A DNA stretch of 64,000 nt from Lewinellaceae bacterium. Its GTDB lineage: Bacteria > Bacteroidota > Bacteroidia > Chitinophagales > Saprospiraceae. Within the stretch, counting starts at the first letter, position 1. Every line of letters begins with the position of its first letter. The DNA lies in contig JACJYP010000002.1 in assembly GCA_020636045.1 (NCBI GenBank), positions 297,501 through 361,500 of the forward strand, in the 5' to 3' direction. The notes beneath the pieces were generated by a model that worked only from the letters and a program-made list of their open reading frames with translations, ran no database searches and was not told the DNA's origin. Of the stretch, positions 39,508 to 48,884 are shown piece by piece. Both the position numbers and the translations under genes were made by a program.

Positions 39508-41289
39508 TCAATAGCGCCGCACCACCAGGCGTTTGCCGGGCACGAGTTTTTCATCCTGACCGACGCTGTTCAGTTGCGCCAGTTCGGCGACGCTCATCTT
39601 GAATTTGATTGCGATCGAATTCATCGTCTCACCCTGGCGGACAATGTACTCCTGCGTGGGCGGCAGATCCTTCGGCTGGTTGCCCGAAACCTGCTGCCCC
39701 TGTGCATTGCCGGCCACCGATGTTTCATTGAACTGGTTGGTCGTTGGAGGAGCCACGGTTTTCGGCGTGGAATAGATGACCGGCGCCGGCGGCTGGGTTT
39801 GCGAATTGAGCACGCTTGACACTTCCGGCGGTACCGGATTGTTCATGGAGCGGTTCATATTGGTGTTGGGCGTAGCCTGACCGGAAGTCTGGCAAGTACA
39901 TTCCGGTATAACCAGCGCCTGGCCGGTCCGGATCACCACATTGCCTTCCAGCGGCATATTGTTGGCGCGTCGGAAGCACTCCTCTGCGCAACCGAAACGC
40001 TTGGAAATGCCGTACAGCGTTTCGCCCTGCTGTACGTAATACACATTGGGAGTCGTAGTGCTGACGTTCGTATTGGTATTGTATTGCGCGGGTGCGGTAT
40101 AGTTGTAGGAATTGGGGGAAGTATTGGCTCCCTGATCCCAGTAGACGGATTGATTGAAAACGGTAAGTCCGGGCGCCGTTTTGGGAGCGGTGTCATCGCC
40201 TTTGCTGCTCGTCGTCGTTGATCCGGAATAAGCAGGCGGTGATTGCAGCCATATTTTCTGACAAATTTCGATATGGTCGGGGTTTTTGATATTGTTCCAG
40301 CGAATAATGGATTTCAGATCGACGCTGTAGGTCCGTGCGATGGCTTTGAGCGATTCGCCGCGCTGCACGATATGGTACCCCCGTCCGGGCGACTCCGGAC
40401 AATTGGCCAGTTGCGGCAGCGGCGTATTGTAGTTGGGGTTATAATTGGCGCCGGTATTGTTGGAGGGCTGGTTCCAGGTGTTATTATTGTTCGTGATCGA
40501 GGCGTTTTCCTTGTCGTTGTAAGTGTCGCTGGTGCTGATCCATTTGGAGGCCGAAGCGCTGGTCACATTTGTGACGGGGCTATTCTGGCAAATTGCGGCG
40601 AGATGCTTTTCAAAGTATTCGCCGTTCACTCCGATCAGACGCAGTTCATTGTCCGTCATTTCGGTCGCGTTTTTCCCGACCCGCATCGTAGTAATGCCGA
40701 TACCGTAGATAAAATCGAAGTCCAGGGATTCGGTGTAATTACGGCTCGGTTCGCCGTGAAACGAATACTGGTAACGGCAGTTGGCCAGTTTGGAGCCGGT
40801 AAACCGGATCACGGAAGGCGACCCTTCTCCCTGCAGGTTGTCCTGATAACTCAGGTGGCTCGTGTCGACCGCAAAAACGTATTTGGAAGACACCAGCAGG
40901 TAATAGCTGCCTACGCGCTTGATCTGGGTAGCGTTGTAGATCGGCATCATCAGGTAGTCTTCGGCGCGCTGGATGAGGATATACATCTGGCGGGTAGCGG
41001 CCTGCAAATTGATGTTTCTGACAAGATCCTCGCTAAGTTTCAGGTTGCGGCAATCAAAAGTGCCGGCCGGCAGACTTTGTGTGGGCATGCCACTTTCTCC
41101 CGACATGAAAAGGTATTGCTCGTCGGTATTGGGCCGGATAGAGTAGGCAAAGGTCGGCGTACCCGATTTGGCATTCCGGTACTCCAGCTGATCCATGCAA
41201 CTGGCATTGAACAATACGTAGATCGGCGATTGGGCGGGTAGATTACTGAGTGTTAAAAGACTCAGACTGAACAGGATGAGCTTCTTCAT
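39508..41289 (-). CDS. LysM protein with an unrecognised N-terminal domain (paralog 1)
   Basis: A 593-residue secreted protein. A signal peptide (LILFSLSLLTLSNLPAQ) is followed by a beta-rich domain of about 230 residues I do not recognise, with Cys in SCMDQLEY, FDCRNLKL, NCRYQY and AICQ. After a low-complexity Asn/Thr-rich linker come three LysM domains at about residues 305-350 (YHIVQRGESLKAIARTY), 415-460 (YYVQQGETLYGISKRF) and 545-590 (YIVRQGETMNSIAIKF). LysM domains bind peptidoglycan or chitin-like sugars. The next gene upstream on the strand encodes a paralog with the same plan. The protein may anchor the N-terminal domain at the cell wall. Confidence 0.85.
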   Translation of the reverse strand: MKKLILFSLSLLTLSNLPAQSPIYVLFNASCMDQLEYRNAKSGTPTFAYSIRPNTDEQYLFMSGESGMPTQSLPAGTFDCRNLKLSEDLVRNINLQAATRQMYILIQRAEDYLMMPIYNATQIKRVGSYYLLVSSKYVFAVDTSHLSYQDNLQGEGSPSVIRFTGSKLANCRYQYSFHGEPSRNYTESLDFDFIYGIGITTMRVGKNATEMTDNELRLIGVNGEYFEKHLAAICQNSPVTNVTSASASKWISTSDTYNDKENASITNNNNTWNQPSNNTGANYNPNYNTPLPQLANCPESPGRGYHIVQRGESLKAIARTYSVDLKSIIRWNNIKNPDHIEICQKIWLQSPPAYSGSTTTSSKGDDTAPKTAPGLTVFNQSVYWDQGANTSPNSYNYTAPAQYNTNTNVSTTTPNVYYVQQGETLYGISKRFGCAEECFRRANNMPLEGNVVIRTGQALVIPECTCQTSGQATPNTNMNRSMNNPVPPEVSSVLNSQTQPPAPVIYSTPKTVAPPTTNQFNETSVAGNAQGQQVSGNQPKDLPPTQEYIVRQGETMNSIAIKFKMSVAELAQLNSVGQDEKLVPGKRLVVRRY

Positions 41290-41381
41290 GGCTGATCGTT
41301 TTTAACAATTTTTGGTTGGTCTTGAGTGAATAAGCGGTTCGGTTTCAGGAAATGCCGTCGATGACGACAAGCGGTATGTTT

Positions 41382-43175
41382 TTATTTCGGTATTTTCAGA
41401 ATGGTGCCGGGCTGCACGGCTGTTCCGTAAGCCAGTCCGTTGGCGTCAGCCAGTTTTTCCTCTGTCATTCCATGCTGTTTTGCAATGACAGACATTGTAT
41501 CGCCGGGTTTTACAATGTACTCACCGACAAACTGGTATTGTCGGGCGCCCCCGGTCAGGCTGGGTGCTGCGGTAGAACTCATAACGGGTTCGGCCGGCTT
41601 GTAAATGGAAGGTTGACCTGCGTCGTTTCCCACTGAATTCATCGATGCCTGGAATCCGGCCAAATCGGTACGTTCGCCCCGGCAGTCGGATACATACAAT
41701 GTGATGCCTTCGGTCAGCCAGGCGCTGTCATCTTCGGGCAGCTGACCTATTGCCCTGTTCATGTACCTGAAATAGGCGTTGGTATAACCGTATTTAGAGG
41801 CGATCGACTGAATACTTTCGCCGCGCTGCACCTGATACCGCATCCTGCCGGCACTCGAAGGCTCGCCGGGCGGACGGTTGGTAGCATATCTGTGTGGATC
41901 CGCAGGTATCGACGCCGCGCCAGAAGTAGTCAAGCCGCCATAATTGGTGGTAAGGCCATTGCCAGGAATACGCAACCGCTGACCGGGATATATGGTCACA
42001 TCTCCGGAGGCCGGCATGCCGTTTGCCTGCCGGAATGCGGCTTCGGAAACCTTGTATTTGCGGGCGATCGCCGATACGGATTCTCCTTTTTGAACAACGT
42101 GTTCGTTGGCCTGGACGGAGGGGGGCGCGGAAACGACCTGATTGGCGGCGCCGGTTTGCGGAGACAGCCACAATTTCTGGCATATTTCGATCTTGTTCGG
42201 GTCGGCAATGTGATTCCACTGCGCGATCGATGCCGAAGTAAGGTTGTACATCCGCGCGATGGAGTTCAGCGACTCTCCCTGCTGAACGATGTGGTAACCA
42301 TAACCGGGCTTTTCCGGGCATCCGGTTGCCGGTTGCGTGCCGGCGGCGGTATTGTCAGGCGGGTTTGAGTAGGTTTCCTTGTCCGGTTCGATAAAGCCTG
42401 TTCTGTTGGGTTCATCTGCCGGGGTACCGGTAAAAAAAGACCCGCTCTGGCCCGTCTGGCCGTTCGACTGACGGGTGCAGATATTTTCAATGTACCGCTC
42501 CATCCCGATACCGTTGATCTTCAGGAGCCTGTACACGTTTTGTTCCATTTCACTGCCGTTTCGACCGGCGCGGTTGCTCACGATGCCGATGCCCGGTATC
42601 AGTTCGATGTCCATGCGCGATTGCTCGGCATTCAGGGGCTCCAGCCGGAAGGCATACTGTCGGCGGCAACTATAATCGCGCATGCCGGTGAGGTAAACCG
42701 CCGACGCGACGCCGGGTTGCGAAAGGTTGCTCGCATAATCGATCCGGGACGTATCGAGCAGGAAATCGTATTGGGAAGAGCGAAAAACGTACGATGACCC
42801 GGCCCTGAATATCTGGCCGGCGATCTCTACGGGCATGGACAAGTATCCGTTCTGTACCCTGTGCACGATGTATGCCAGTCGGCCGCCTGCATTAATGGCA
42901 TTCACTTCGCTGCTGTTGAGCGTGACGTTCTCACACGAAACGGTGCCCTTTGGCTGCGATGTGCTGGTCACCGGAGCGGTGGTGCCGATCTTGAAAAAAT
43001 ACAACTCGTCATCGCCTTTGCTGACGGCGAACATCATCATTTCCTTCCCGGAATAGGTGTACTGATACTCCAGTTTATTCATGCAACCCGGGTCATACAG
43101 GATATAAAGCGGGGTTTGTGCCGACAGCAAATGGGCACAAAAAAGATAGAGAACGGTAAAAAAAAATTGTTTCAT
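41382..43175 (-). CDS. LysM protein with an unrecognised N-terminal domain (paralog 2)
   Basis: A 597-residue secreted paralog of the neighbouring gene. After a signal peptide (FFTVLYLFCAHLLSAQ) the N-terminal domain aligns with that of paralog 1 over about 230 residues: PLYILYDPGCMNKLEY against PIYVLFNASCMDQLEY, then SCENVTL, CRRQYAF and NICTR keep the Cys positions. Four LysM domains follow: YHIVQQGESLNSIARMY, HVVQKGESVSAIARKY, YQVQRGESIQSIASKY and YIVKPGDTMSVIAKQH. The last domain ends the protein. The two genes are 92 bases apart on the same strand and probably one transcript. Role unknown; wall binding is likely from the LysM domains. Confidence 0.85.
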   Translation of the reverse strand: MKQFFFTVLYLFCAHLLSAQTPLYILYDPGCMNKLEYQYTYSGKEMMMFAVSKGDDELYFFKIGTTAPVTSTSQPKGTVSCENVTLNSSEVNAINAGGRLAYIVHRVQNGYLSMPVEIAGQIFRAGSSYVFRSSQYDFLLDTSRIDYASNLSQPGVASAVYLTGMRDYSCRRQYAFRLEPLNAEQSRMDIELIPGIGIVSNRAGRNGSEMEQNVYRLLKINGIGMERYIENICTRQSNGQTGQSGSFFTGTPADEPNRTGFIEPDKETYSNPPDNTAAGTQPATGCPEKPGYGYHIVQQGESLNSIARMYNLTSASIAQWNHIADPNKIEICQKLWLSPQTGAANQVVSAPPSVQANEHVVQKGESVSAIARKYKVSEAAFRQANGMPASGDVTIYPGQRLRIPGNGLTTNYGGLTTSGAASIPADPHRYATNRPPGEPSSAGRMRYQVQRGESIQSIASKYGYTNAYFRYMNRAIGQLPEDDSAWLTEGITLYVSDCRGERTDLAGFQASMNSVGNDAGQPSIYKPAEPVMSSTAAPSLTGGARQYQFVGEYIVKPGDTMSVIAKQHGMTEEKLADANGLAYGTAVQPGTILKIPK

Positions 43176-43446
43176 CGTTTATTGTTTTCGAAGGGCCAAC
43201 GGTTTGCTGTTTTACTGTTCTTCGGAGCATGCGCTTCTCTCCTGACTGCAAGATTAGGCCAAAAAATCGAAACAACAACCTGAAAATCAAGGCAATACTA
43301 AAAAAAACGCAAAAAACAACCCTGGAAAGCCTGTTCGTTGAATATTTAACCCCTGTTCTTAACGCAATTTGTGTCGGAAAACTTTTCCCCGATCAATTTT
43401 TTTTGAAGAAAACGGACGCGCCATTCCTGCATAAACGGCCATCCGC

Positions 43447-43454
43447 TACATTTG
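43447..43454 (+). promoter_or_regulatory. -7 box of surE, almost abutting the start codon
   Basis: TACATTTG, a full -7 match, ends 4 bases before the surE ATG at 43459. TTC stands 19 bases upstream at 43425-43427, one base off TTG. Transcription would begin at or within a base or two of the ATG, so the mRNA may be leaderless. Confidence 0.55.
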
Positions 43455-43458
43455 TCTC

Positions 43459-44229
43459 ATGGAAAAACCATTGATACTGGTGACCAATGACGACGGGATC
43501 GCTGCGCCCGGCATCCGCATTCTGGTCGACATTGCGCGCGCCTTCGGTGAAGTAGTGGTGGTGGCGCCCGATTCCCCTCAAAGCGGTCAGGGGCATGCGA
43601 TCACAATCCACGACCCGCTGCGGCTGAAAAAAGTGAATATTTTTTCAGGTGTGGAGGCCTGGGAATGCTCCGGCACACCTGTCGATTGTGTCAAACTCGC
43701 CAAACACGTGGTGCTGAAAGATCGTCCGATCGCCCTGTGCGTATCGGGGATCAACCACGGCACAAATGCATCCATCAATATTTTGTACTCCGGCACCTTG
43801 TCGGCAGCGATGGAAGCCTCTCTGGAAGACATCAAAAGCATCGGCTTTTCACTCGACGACTTCAGTTTTGATGCAGATTTCAAACCCGGTATTCCCTGGG
43901 TGGAAAAGATCATGCAGTTTGCCCTCGCCCAGCCCTTCGAAAAGGGCAACCTGCTCAACGTGAACATCCCGAAATTGTCTGCTGCGGAGATCCGCGGTTT
44001 GCGTTTGTGCAGGCAGGCCGACGCCCGGTGGGTGGAAAATTTTATGGAAGGCCGCGACCCCAACGGACAACCGTACTACTGGCTTACCGGGGAATTCGTC
44101 AACAGCGACCAGGGCGAGGATACCGATATCTGGGCCCTGCGAAACGGTTATATTTCCATTGTGCCTTCGATGCACGACCTGACCAACTACAAGGCCATGA
44201 GCAGCCTGAAAGGGCTGGAACAATTATGA
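43459..44229 (+). CDS. surE: 5'-nucleotidase SurE
   Basis: SurE is a metal-dependent nucleoside monophosphate phosphatase (also exopolyphosphatase). The 256-residue protein has the signature LVTNDDGIAAPGI near the N-terminus with the paired Asp metal ligands, PDSPQSGQGHAIT, and SGINHGTNASINILYSGTL with the conserved Asn and Ser. The length matches the family. The start is fixed by the motif near the N-terminus and by the -7 box directly upstream. Confidence 0.95.
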   Translation: MEKPLILVTNDDGIAAPGIRILVDIARAFGEVVVVAPDSPQSGQGHAITIHDPLRLKKVNIFSGVEAWECSGTPVDCVKLAKHVVLKDRPIALCVSGINHGTNASINILYSGTLSAAMEASLEDIKSIGFSLDDFSFDADFKPGIPWVEKIMQFALAQPFEKGNLLNVNIPKLSAAEIRGLRLCRQADARWVENFMEGRDPNGQPYYWLTGEFVNSDQGEDTDIWALRNGYISIVPSMHDLTNYKAMSSLKGLEQL

Positions 44230-44339
44230 TGATCGCGTACCGGCATCTTCATTTTGCCGTTATTGCAGCGGCATTGAGGTGTTGATGCACTTTGGGGCCG
44301 TATTTTCGCCCCGGAATCCACCTGATCAATCCTTACGAT

Positions 44340-44639
44340 ATGCTCAACCGCAATAAAATATGGGCCGGTCTCATTGTCGGCATGCTGATGCCGGCGCTCG
44401 GCTCCGTGATCATCTTCAATATTTTTAAAATTCTTGCATTCATCGGGGGCGCCAGCGGCGAAGGTTTTACGCCCAATTTCAGAGAGCGCACGAGTATCGT
44501 GATCGCGATCGCCCTCAACCTGATCCCGATGAACATCTACCGCCGGAAGCGCTGGGACCTTGCCATGCGCGGCGTGATGATCGCCACAGTGCTGCTGGCA
44601 ATGGTCTGGGTGCTTTATTACATGTTGAAGGTTTTCTGA
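44340..44639 (+). CDS. Small membrane protein of unknown function
   Basis: A 99-residue protein with three hydrophobic segments (IWAGLIVGMLMPALGSVIIF, IVIAIALNLIPMNIY and IATVLLAMVWVLYYML) and a short acidic-basic loop, GFTPNFRERTS. I take the ATG at 44340; a TTG start at 44292 would add 16 residues without signal. The gene follows surE by about 110 bases and ends 4 bases before the convergent monooxygenase-like gene. No family recognised. Confidence 0.7.
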   Translation: MLNRNKIWAGLIVGMLMPALGSVIIFNIFKILAFIGGASGEGFTPNFRERTSIVIAIALNLIPMNIYRRKRWDLAMRGVMIATVLLAMVWVLYYMLKVF

Positions 44640-44643
44640 GGGG

Positions 44644-44961
44644 TCACAAGCCGACGCCGTAATCTCTTTCCACCAGGCAGATCCGGGTTTTGTAGGCGCT
44701 GTACCAGCGTTCGCGCCCTTTCTTTTGTGCGATGAGGTGCTCGGCATTCGCTTTCCAGTGCCGGATGGCATCCAAACTTTCCCAGTAGGAAACCGTTATA
44801 CCGGTACCGCTGCGTGCCGATTCGACGCCGAGAAACCCGGGTTGTCCGGCAGCGAGTTCGACCATGCGGTCGGCAGTAATGCTGTATTCTTCTTCCACTT
44901 CCGTGCGCAGCGAAGTGAAAATTACAGCGTAATAAGGCGGTGATGGTGTTTTTGCTATCAT
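44644..44961 (-). CDS. Antibiotic biosynthesis monooxygenase (ABM) domain protein
   Basis: A 105-residue single-domain ferredoxin-like protein. The segments YYAVIFTSLRTEVEEEYSI, MVELAAGQPGFLGVESAR, ITVSYWESLDAIRHWKANAEH and RERWYSAYKTRICLVERDY are typical of the ABM superfamily, the last matching the end of many HmoA-like proteins. Members form dimers and break down heme or oxidise small aromatics; the substrate here is unknown. The His in RHW may be important. Confidence 0.88.
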   Translation of the reverse strand: MIAKTPSPPYYAVIFTSLRTEVEEEYSITADRMVELAAGQPGFLGVESARSGTGITVSYWESLDAIRHWKANAEHLIAQKKGRERWYSAYKTRICLVERDYGVGL

Positions 44962-45032
44962 GTTGAGTGCGTTGAAAAAACTGTTCGTTTTCGTATTTAT
45001 TTACACAAACAATTCACATAAACTTTTAATTC

Positions 45033-46016
45033 ATGGAATATCGCTACCTCGGTAAATCCGGTGTACAGGTCAGTGTGCTTTCTTTCGGTTCCTGGCTTAC
45101 ATTTGGTAAGCAGATCGACGATGGAGTTGCCGAAAAACTTATGGCCCTTGCTTACGACAACGGCATTAATTTTTTTGACAATGCCGAAATATACGCAAGA
45201 GGACAAAGCGAGGAAGTCATGGGCCGCATTTTACAAAAAATGAACTGGGAACGCAGTTCCTGGCTCGTCTCTTCCAAGGTGTTTTGGGGTGACGGCGGCA
45301 AGAAGCCCAATCAAACCGGGCTGAGCCGCAAGCATATTTTCGAGGCCTGCCACGCCAGCCTGCGTCGTTTGCGCGTTGATTACATCGATCTTTACTTCTG
45401 CCACCGGCCCGATAAAAATACGCCGATGGAGGAGACTGTATGGGCCATGAACCACCTCATCGCACAGGGAAAGATCCTTTATTGGGGCACGTCGGAATGG
45501 AGCGCCCAGGAGATCATGGAAGCGCATATGGTAGCGCGTGAAAACCGGCTCATCGGGCCGCTGATGGAACAGCCGCAGTACAATATGTTCCACCGCGAAA
45601 AAGTAGAAGTGGAATACGCACAGATATACAAAACGGTTGGCCTGGGCACGACCATCTGGTCGCCGCTGTATTCAGGCGTCCTGACGGATAAATACCTCGA
45701 CAAGTTTCCGGAAAATACGCGCTTCAGCATTGAAGGCATGGATTGGTTGCGCGAGCGGAACCTGACACCCGGGCATATCGATAAAGTGCGGCAGTTGAGC
45801 GGACTTGCGAAGGAAATCGGGGTGAGCATGCCAAATCTGGCCATCGCCTGGTGTATCCAGAACCCGCACGTGAGTACGGCAATCCTCGGCGCTTCCCGGG
45901 CGGAACAACTGGCAGAGACGCTTCAAAGCATTGAAGCCGTGCCGTTGCTGACGCCTGAAGTGAACGAGCGCATCGAGTCGATCCTCGGGAACAAACCCAA
46001 GGCGCCGGCTTTTTAG
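45033..46016 (+). CDS. Aldo/keto reductase, Kv-beta-like
   Basis: A 327-residue NADPH-dependent oxidoreductase. The start MEYRYLGKSGVQVSVLSFG is classic for the family. The catalytic Asp, Tyr, Lys and His lie in FFDNAEIYARG, SSKVFWG and YFCHRPD; the NADPH end carries AILGASRAEQLAE. The 45-110 and 275-310 stretches resemble voltage-gated K+ channel beta subunits and their bacterial relatives, which use the same fold. The window's K+ channel lies 30 kb away, so a functional link is a guess. Substrate unknown. Confidence 0.93.
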   Translation: MEYRYLGKSGVQVSVLSFGSWLTFGKQIDDGVAEKLMALAYDNGINFFDNAEIYARGQSEEVMGRILQKMNWERSSWLVSSKVFWGDGGKKPNQTGLSRKHIFEACHASLRRLRVDYIDLYFCHRPDKNTPMEETVWAMNHLIAQGKILYWGTSEWSAQEIMEAHMVARENRLIGPLMEQPQYNMFHREKVEVEYAQIYKTVGLGTTIWSPLYSGVLTDKYLDKFPENTRFSIEGMDWLRERNLTPGHIDKVRQLSGLAKEIGVSMPNLAIAWCIQNPHVSTAILGASRAEQLAETLQSIEAVPLLTPEVNERIESILGNKPKAPAF

Positions 46017-46033
46017 AGTACTCTGCTACAAAC

Positions 46034-46071
46034 AAAAAGGGTGTCATGCGAGCAGCATTGACACCCTTTTT
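46034..46071. terminator. Perfect bidirectional terminator between convergent genes
   Basis: Arms 46034-46046 and 46059-46071 are perfectly complementary over 13 bases with a 12-base loop; A5 on one end and T5 on the other give a U run whichever strand is read. It separates the aldo/keto reductase stop from the IlvE stop. Confidence 0.9.
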
Positions 46072-46088
46072 GTTATTTATTTCACCGG

Positions 46089-47219
46089 TCAGACGGTTTC
46101 CAGCACTTCGGTCAGATGTGCGGTCACACCGGAGTTGCAGTATTGCAGCCAGTGGTGCTCGTCGTGCTCAAGCCCCATACGAAGCCGGTTGATGTATTTT
46201 TTCAGACGCGTACCCACGGGCCGGTGCTTTTCGTCGACCGGCGTCAGTTCGAGTTTCCGGTCGCGCCAGGTGATCTCGCTGACGTGGCTGACCACAGCGG
46301 CCGTGCCTGCGCCGAAACATTCCTGCAACGTGCCGCGCCAGTAGGCGTCGGCGATCTCGGCGATACTGATGAGGCGGTCTTCCACCGTATATCCCCATTC
46401 TTTCAGCAGGGTAATGAAACTGTCGCGCGTTACGCCGCGCAGGATCGTGCCGGTAGTGGCGGGTGTGATCACCTTGCCGTCCATCACGAAAAACAGGTTC
46501 ATCGTGCCTACTTCCTGTACATATTTCTTTTCAACGGCGTCCATCCACATCACCTGGTCGTATCCGTTTTTCTTGGCGCGCATGGCCGGCAGCAGCGATG
46601 AGCCGTAGTTTCCGGCGCATTTTGCTTCACCGACTCCGCCTTGTGCTGCGCGTGTGAACACCTCTTCTACCCACAGTTTTACGGGTTTCGGGTAATAGGG
46701 GCCTACCGGACCGGTAAATATGAGGAAGCGGTATTGTTCGGATGCGTGTACGCCGAAGTATTCATCAGTGGCGAACATCATGGGCCGAATGTAGAGCGCA
46801 TGGTCTTCATCGGAAGGCACCCAGTCCTTGTCCATTTCAACGAGCATTTTCAGGCCTTCCATAAACAGGTCTTCCGGCATTTCCGGCATACACATGCGTT
46901 CGGCCGTGACGTTGAAACGGCGGATGTGCATATCGGCGCGGAACAGCACCGGATCGCCGTTGACCTTGGTAGCCTTGAGGCCTTCGAAGATACTTTGACC
47001 GTAGTGAAGTGCCAGGTTGGCGGGTGAGATTTCCAGTTTGTGGAAGGGTTCGATCCGGGGGTCTACCCATTTTTCGCCATCGTAATCAACGATGAACATG
47101 TGGTCAGAGATCACCCTGCCAAAAGGGATGTCGTTGAAGTCGACCGTGTGGACACGGGAATTCGTGGCAGGCGTGACTTTGATATTATATTTTCCAGCCA
47201 TAGTTAGGGAAGTTGACAT
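46089..47219 (-). CDS. ilvE: Branched-chain amino acid aminotransferase
   Basis: IlvE moves amino groups between glutamate and the keto acids of Val, Leu and Ile using PLP. The protein has the large-type (eukaryote-like) layout. The PLP lysine lies in EAKCAGNYGSSLLPA, the conserved substrate block in QSIFEGLKATK, and the phosphate- and carboxylate-binding parts in VGTMNLFFVMDGKVITPATTGTILRGVTRDS and FGAGTAAVVSHVSEI. ATG at 47219 gives 376 residues; ATG at 47201 (MAGKYNIKV) is equally possible. The farther upstream in-frame ATG (47267) lies ahead of the likely -7 box. The gene ends at a bidirectional terminator. Confidence 0.94.
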   Translation of the reverse strand: MSTSLTMAGKYNIKVTPATNSRVHTVDFNDIPFGRVISDHMFIVDYDGEKWVDPRIEPFHKLEISPANLALHYGQSIFEGLKATKVNGDPVLFRADMHIRRFNVTAERMCMPEMPEDLFMEGLKMLVEMDKDWVPSDEDHALYIRPMMFATDEYFGVHASEQYRFLIFTGPVGPYYPKPVKLWVEEVFTRAAQGGVGEAKCAGNYGSSLLPAMRAKKNGYDQVMWMDAVEKKYVQEVGTMNLFFVMDGKVITPATTGTILRGVTRDSFITLLKEWGYTVEDRLISIAEIADAYWRGTLQECFGAGTAAVVSHVSEITWRDRKLELTPVDEKHRPVGTRLKKYINRLRMGLEHDEHHWLQYCNSGVTAHLTEVLETV

Positions 47220-47243
47220 GGTAACAATTGATAAAGGATGATG

Positions 47244-47251
47244 CAAAGATA
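47244..47251 (-). promoter_or_regulatory. Probable -7 box of ilvE
   Basis: On the minus strand the sequence reads TATCTTTG, a full -7 match, placing transcription near 47238. No TTG stands 19-21 bases upstream. Confidence 0.45.
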
Positions 47252-47361
47252 CTGGATTAAATGCCAATTTAAGAAATAAAATTCCAAAAATGGCAAAAAA
47301 CCTCTGTGGTATTCAAATTAAAATTCAAAAAAATCGAATCCACTTATTGAAAATATTTTGT

Positions 47362-47369
47362 TACATTTG
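47362..47369 (+). promoter_or_regulatory. Probable -7 box for the 142-residue gene
   Basis: TACATTTG is a full -7 match; transcription near 47375 gives a leader of about 44 bases. No TTG lies at the usual distance. It is divergent from the ilvE box about 110 bases away. Confidence 0.4.
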
Positions 47370-47418
47370 AGGCGCGCAAGCGATACCGCGCATTTTTTCA
47401 ATACAGGCTCCCCGTATT

Positions 47419-47847
47419 ATGTTCCTACCTGACGATCTGCTATTTAACGTTCCCGAGAACATGCTTTCGGAATCTTCTACTGGGGCTTTTGCCCGTCGCG
47501 TGTATGTGATGGTACTGGAGGAGCCGGCATTTCCGGGCAATCGCGAATTCTTATCGAAGGTACTTTCGGCAGTACAGCTGGACTTGGCTAAAGATACGTT
47601 GTTCGCCGAAATCCCGGTAAATGTTTCCGCATCTTTTGTAACGGAACTCAAAAGCAAACAGCCCGAACAGGTTTTGGTTTTCGGGCTGTTGCCTGCAGAC
47701 CTGGGTTTGGCTATTGAAGCGCCTGTTTATCAACCGGTTGTGTTTTATGGCGTGCAATGGCTTTTTGCCGATCCGCTGTCGGCTCTGGAGTACGACAAAC
47801 AGAAAAAAAGCCTGCTTTGGTCGGCACTCAAGCAAATGTTCATGTAG
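47419..47847 (+). CDS. Small cytoplasmic protein of unknown function
   Basis: A 142-residue protein with no signal peptide. The pattern of strands and helices (LLFNVPENML, RRVYVMVLEEPAF, VLVFGLLPADLGLAI, VVFYGVQWLFADPL) suggests a compact alpha/beta fold. The position before fabD and the plain housekeeping context favour a real gene. A resemblance to small replication-associated subunits crossed my mind but has no motif support. Function unknown. Confidence 0.65.
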   Translation: MFLPDDLLFNVPENMLSESSTGAFARRVYVMVLEEPAFPGNREFLSKVLSAVQLDLAKDTLFAEIPVNVSASFVTELKSKQPEQVLVFGLLPADLGLAIEAPVYQPVVFYGVQWLFADPLSALEYDKQKKSLLWSALKQMFM

Positions 47848-47955
47848 GACGGCCTGCACCTGAATTACCACCGGAAGTAAGACGAGGAACTGCTTTTTTT
47901 CTCCCGACTTGTACCAAACCAATACCTTCGCCCCGTCAAACCAATCCATTTTATC

Positions 47956-48837
47956 ATGAAAGCATACGTATTCCCCGGCCAGGGCTCTCAGTTTGAGGGC
48001 ATGGGCAAAGAATTGTACGAGTCAAATGCCCAGGCAAAGGAAATTTTCGAGCAGGCCAATGAATTGCTCGGCTGGCGCATCACCGATATCATGTTCGACG
48101 GCACAAAAGAAGACTTGACGCAGACGAAGGTCACGCAGCCTGCCGTCTTTCTCGAGAGCATCGTGCGGGCCAGGATTGCCGGCGTCGATTTTCGCCCTGA
48201 TGCCGTCGCCGGACATTCGCTCGGAGAATTCACGGCCCTGGCTGCTGCCGGAGCACTTTCTTTTGCCGATGCGCTGAAACTGGTCAGCCAGCGCGCTTTT
48301 GCCATGCAAAAGGCCTGTGAATTGCAGGAGAGCACCATGGCTGCCGTGCTTGGAATGGACGATGCGGCGGTGGAGTCGCTCCTTCGCGAAATTGAAGGGG
48401 AGATCGTGGTGCCGGCAAACTATAATTCACCGGGGCAACTCGTGATCTCGGGCTCGAAAAAAGGAATTGATATGGCCGTGACCAAACTGACGGAGGCAGG
48501 CGCCAAGCGCGTCGTGGTCCTTCCGGTGGGTGGCGCCTTTCATTCGCCATTGATGCAACCCGCCCAGGATGAACTGGAACAGGCGATCAATTCAACCGAT
48601 TTTAACAATCCGGTGTGCCCTGTTTATCAGAATGTGCATGCCCGCCCTGTGACCGACCCGGCCGAGATACGTAAAAATCTGGTAGCCCAGTTGACGGCGC
48701 CTGTGCGCTGGACCCAGACAGTGGAGAATATGCTGGCCAACGGCGTTACCGAATTTATCGAAGTCGGTGGATCGGGAGCCGTGTTGCGCGGGCTGATCCG
48801 CCGCATCAGCAAGGAGGCTGTTACCGAGGCGCTGTAA
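47956..48837 (+). CDS. fabD: Malonyl-CoA:ACP transacylase
   Basis: FabD loads malonyl groups onto acyl carrier protein for fatty acid synthesis. The 293-residue protein starts KAYVFPGQGSQFEGMG, carries the nucleophile elbow GHSLGEFTAL, the conserved Arg in SQRAFAMQ, and the His of the pair in GGAFHSPLM. The length matches the family. The ATG at 47956 gives the usual N-terminus. No acpP, fabF or fabG gene is adjacent. Confidence 0.96.
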   Translation: MKAYVFPGQGSQFEGMGKELYESNAQAKEIFEQANELLGWRITDIMFDGTKEDLTQTKVTQPAVFLESIVRARIAGVDFRPDAVAGHSLGEFTALAAAGALSFADALKLVSQRAFAMQKACELQESTMAAVLGMDDAAVESLLREIEGEIVVPANYNSPGQLVISGSKKGIDMAVTKLTEAGAKRVVVLPVGGAFHSPLMQPAQDELEQAINSTDFNNPVCPVYQNVHARPVTDPAEIRKNLVAQLTAPVRWTQTVENMLANGVTEFIEVGGSGAVLRGLIRRISKEAVTEAL

Positions 48838-48884
48838 TGTGCCCGGTATTTTTGGAGTGCGTGCCAAAATTCTTTTCGGAGCTC

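Noticed and set aside
40243..41241. 332-residue plus-strand frame opposite the first LysM gene
   Set aside because: Antisense shadow of the LysM gene without a domain or promoter.
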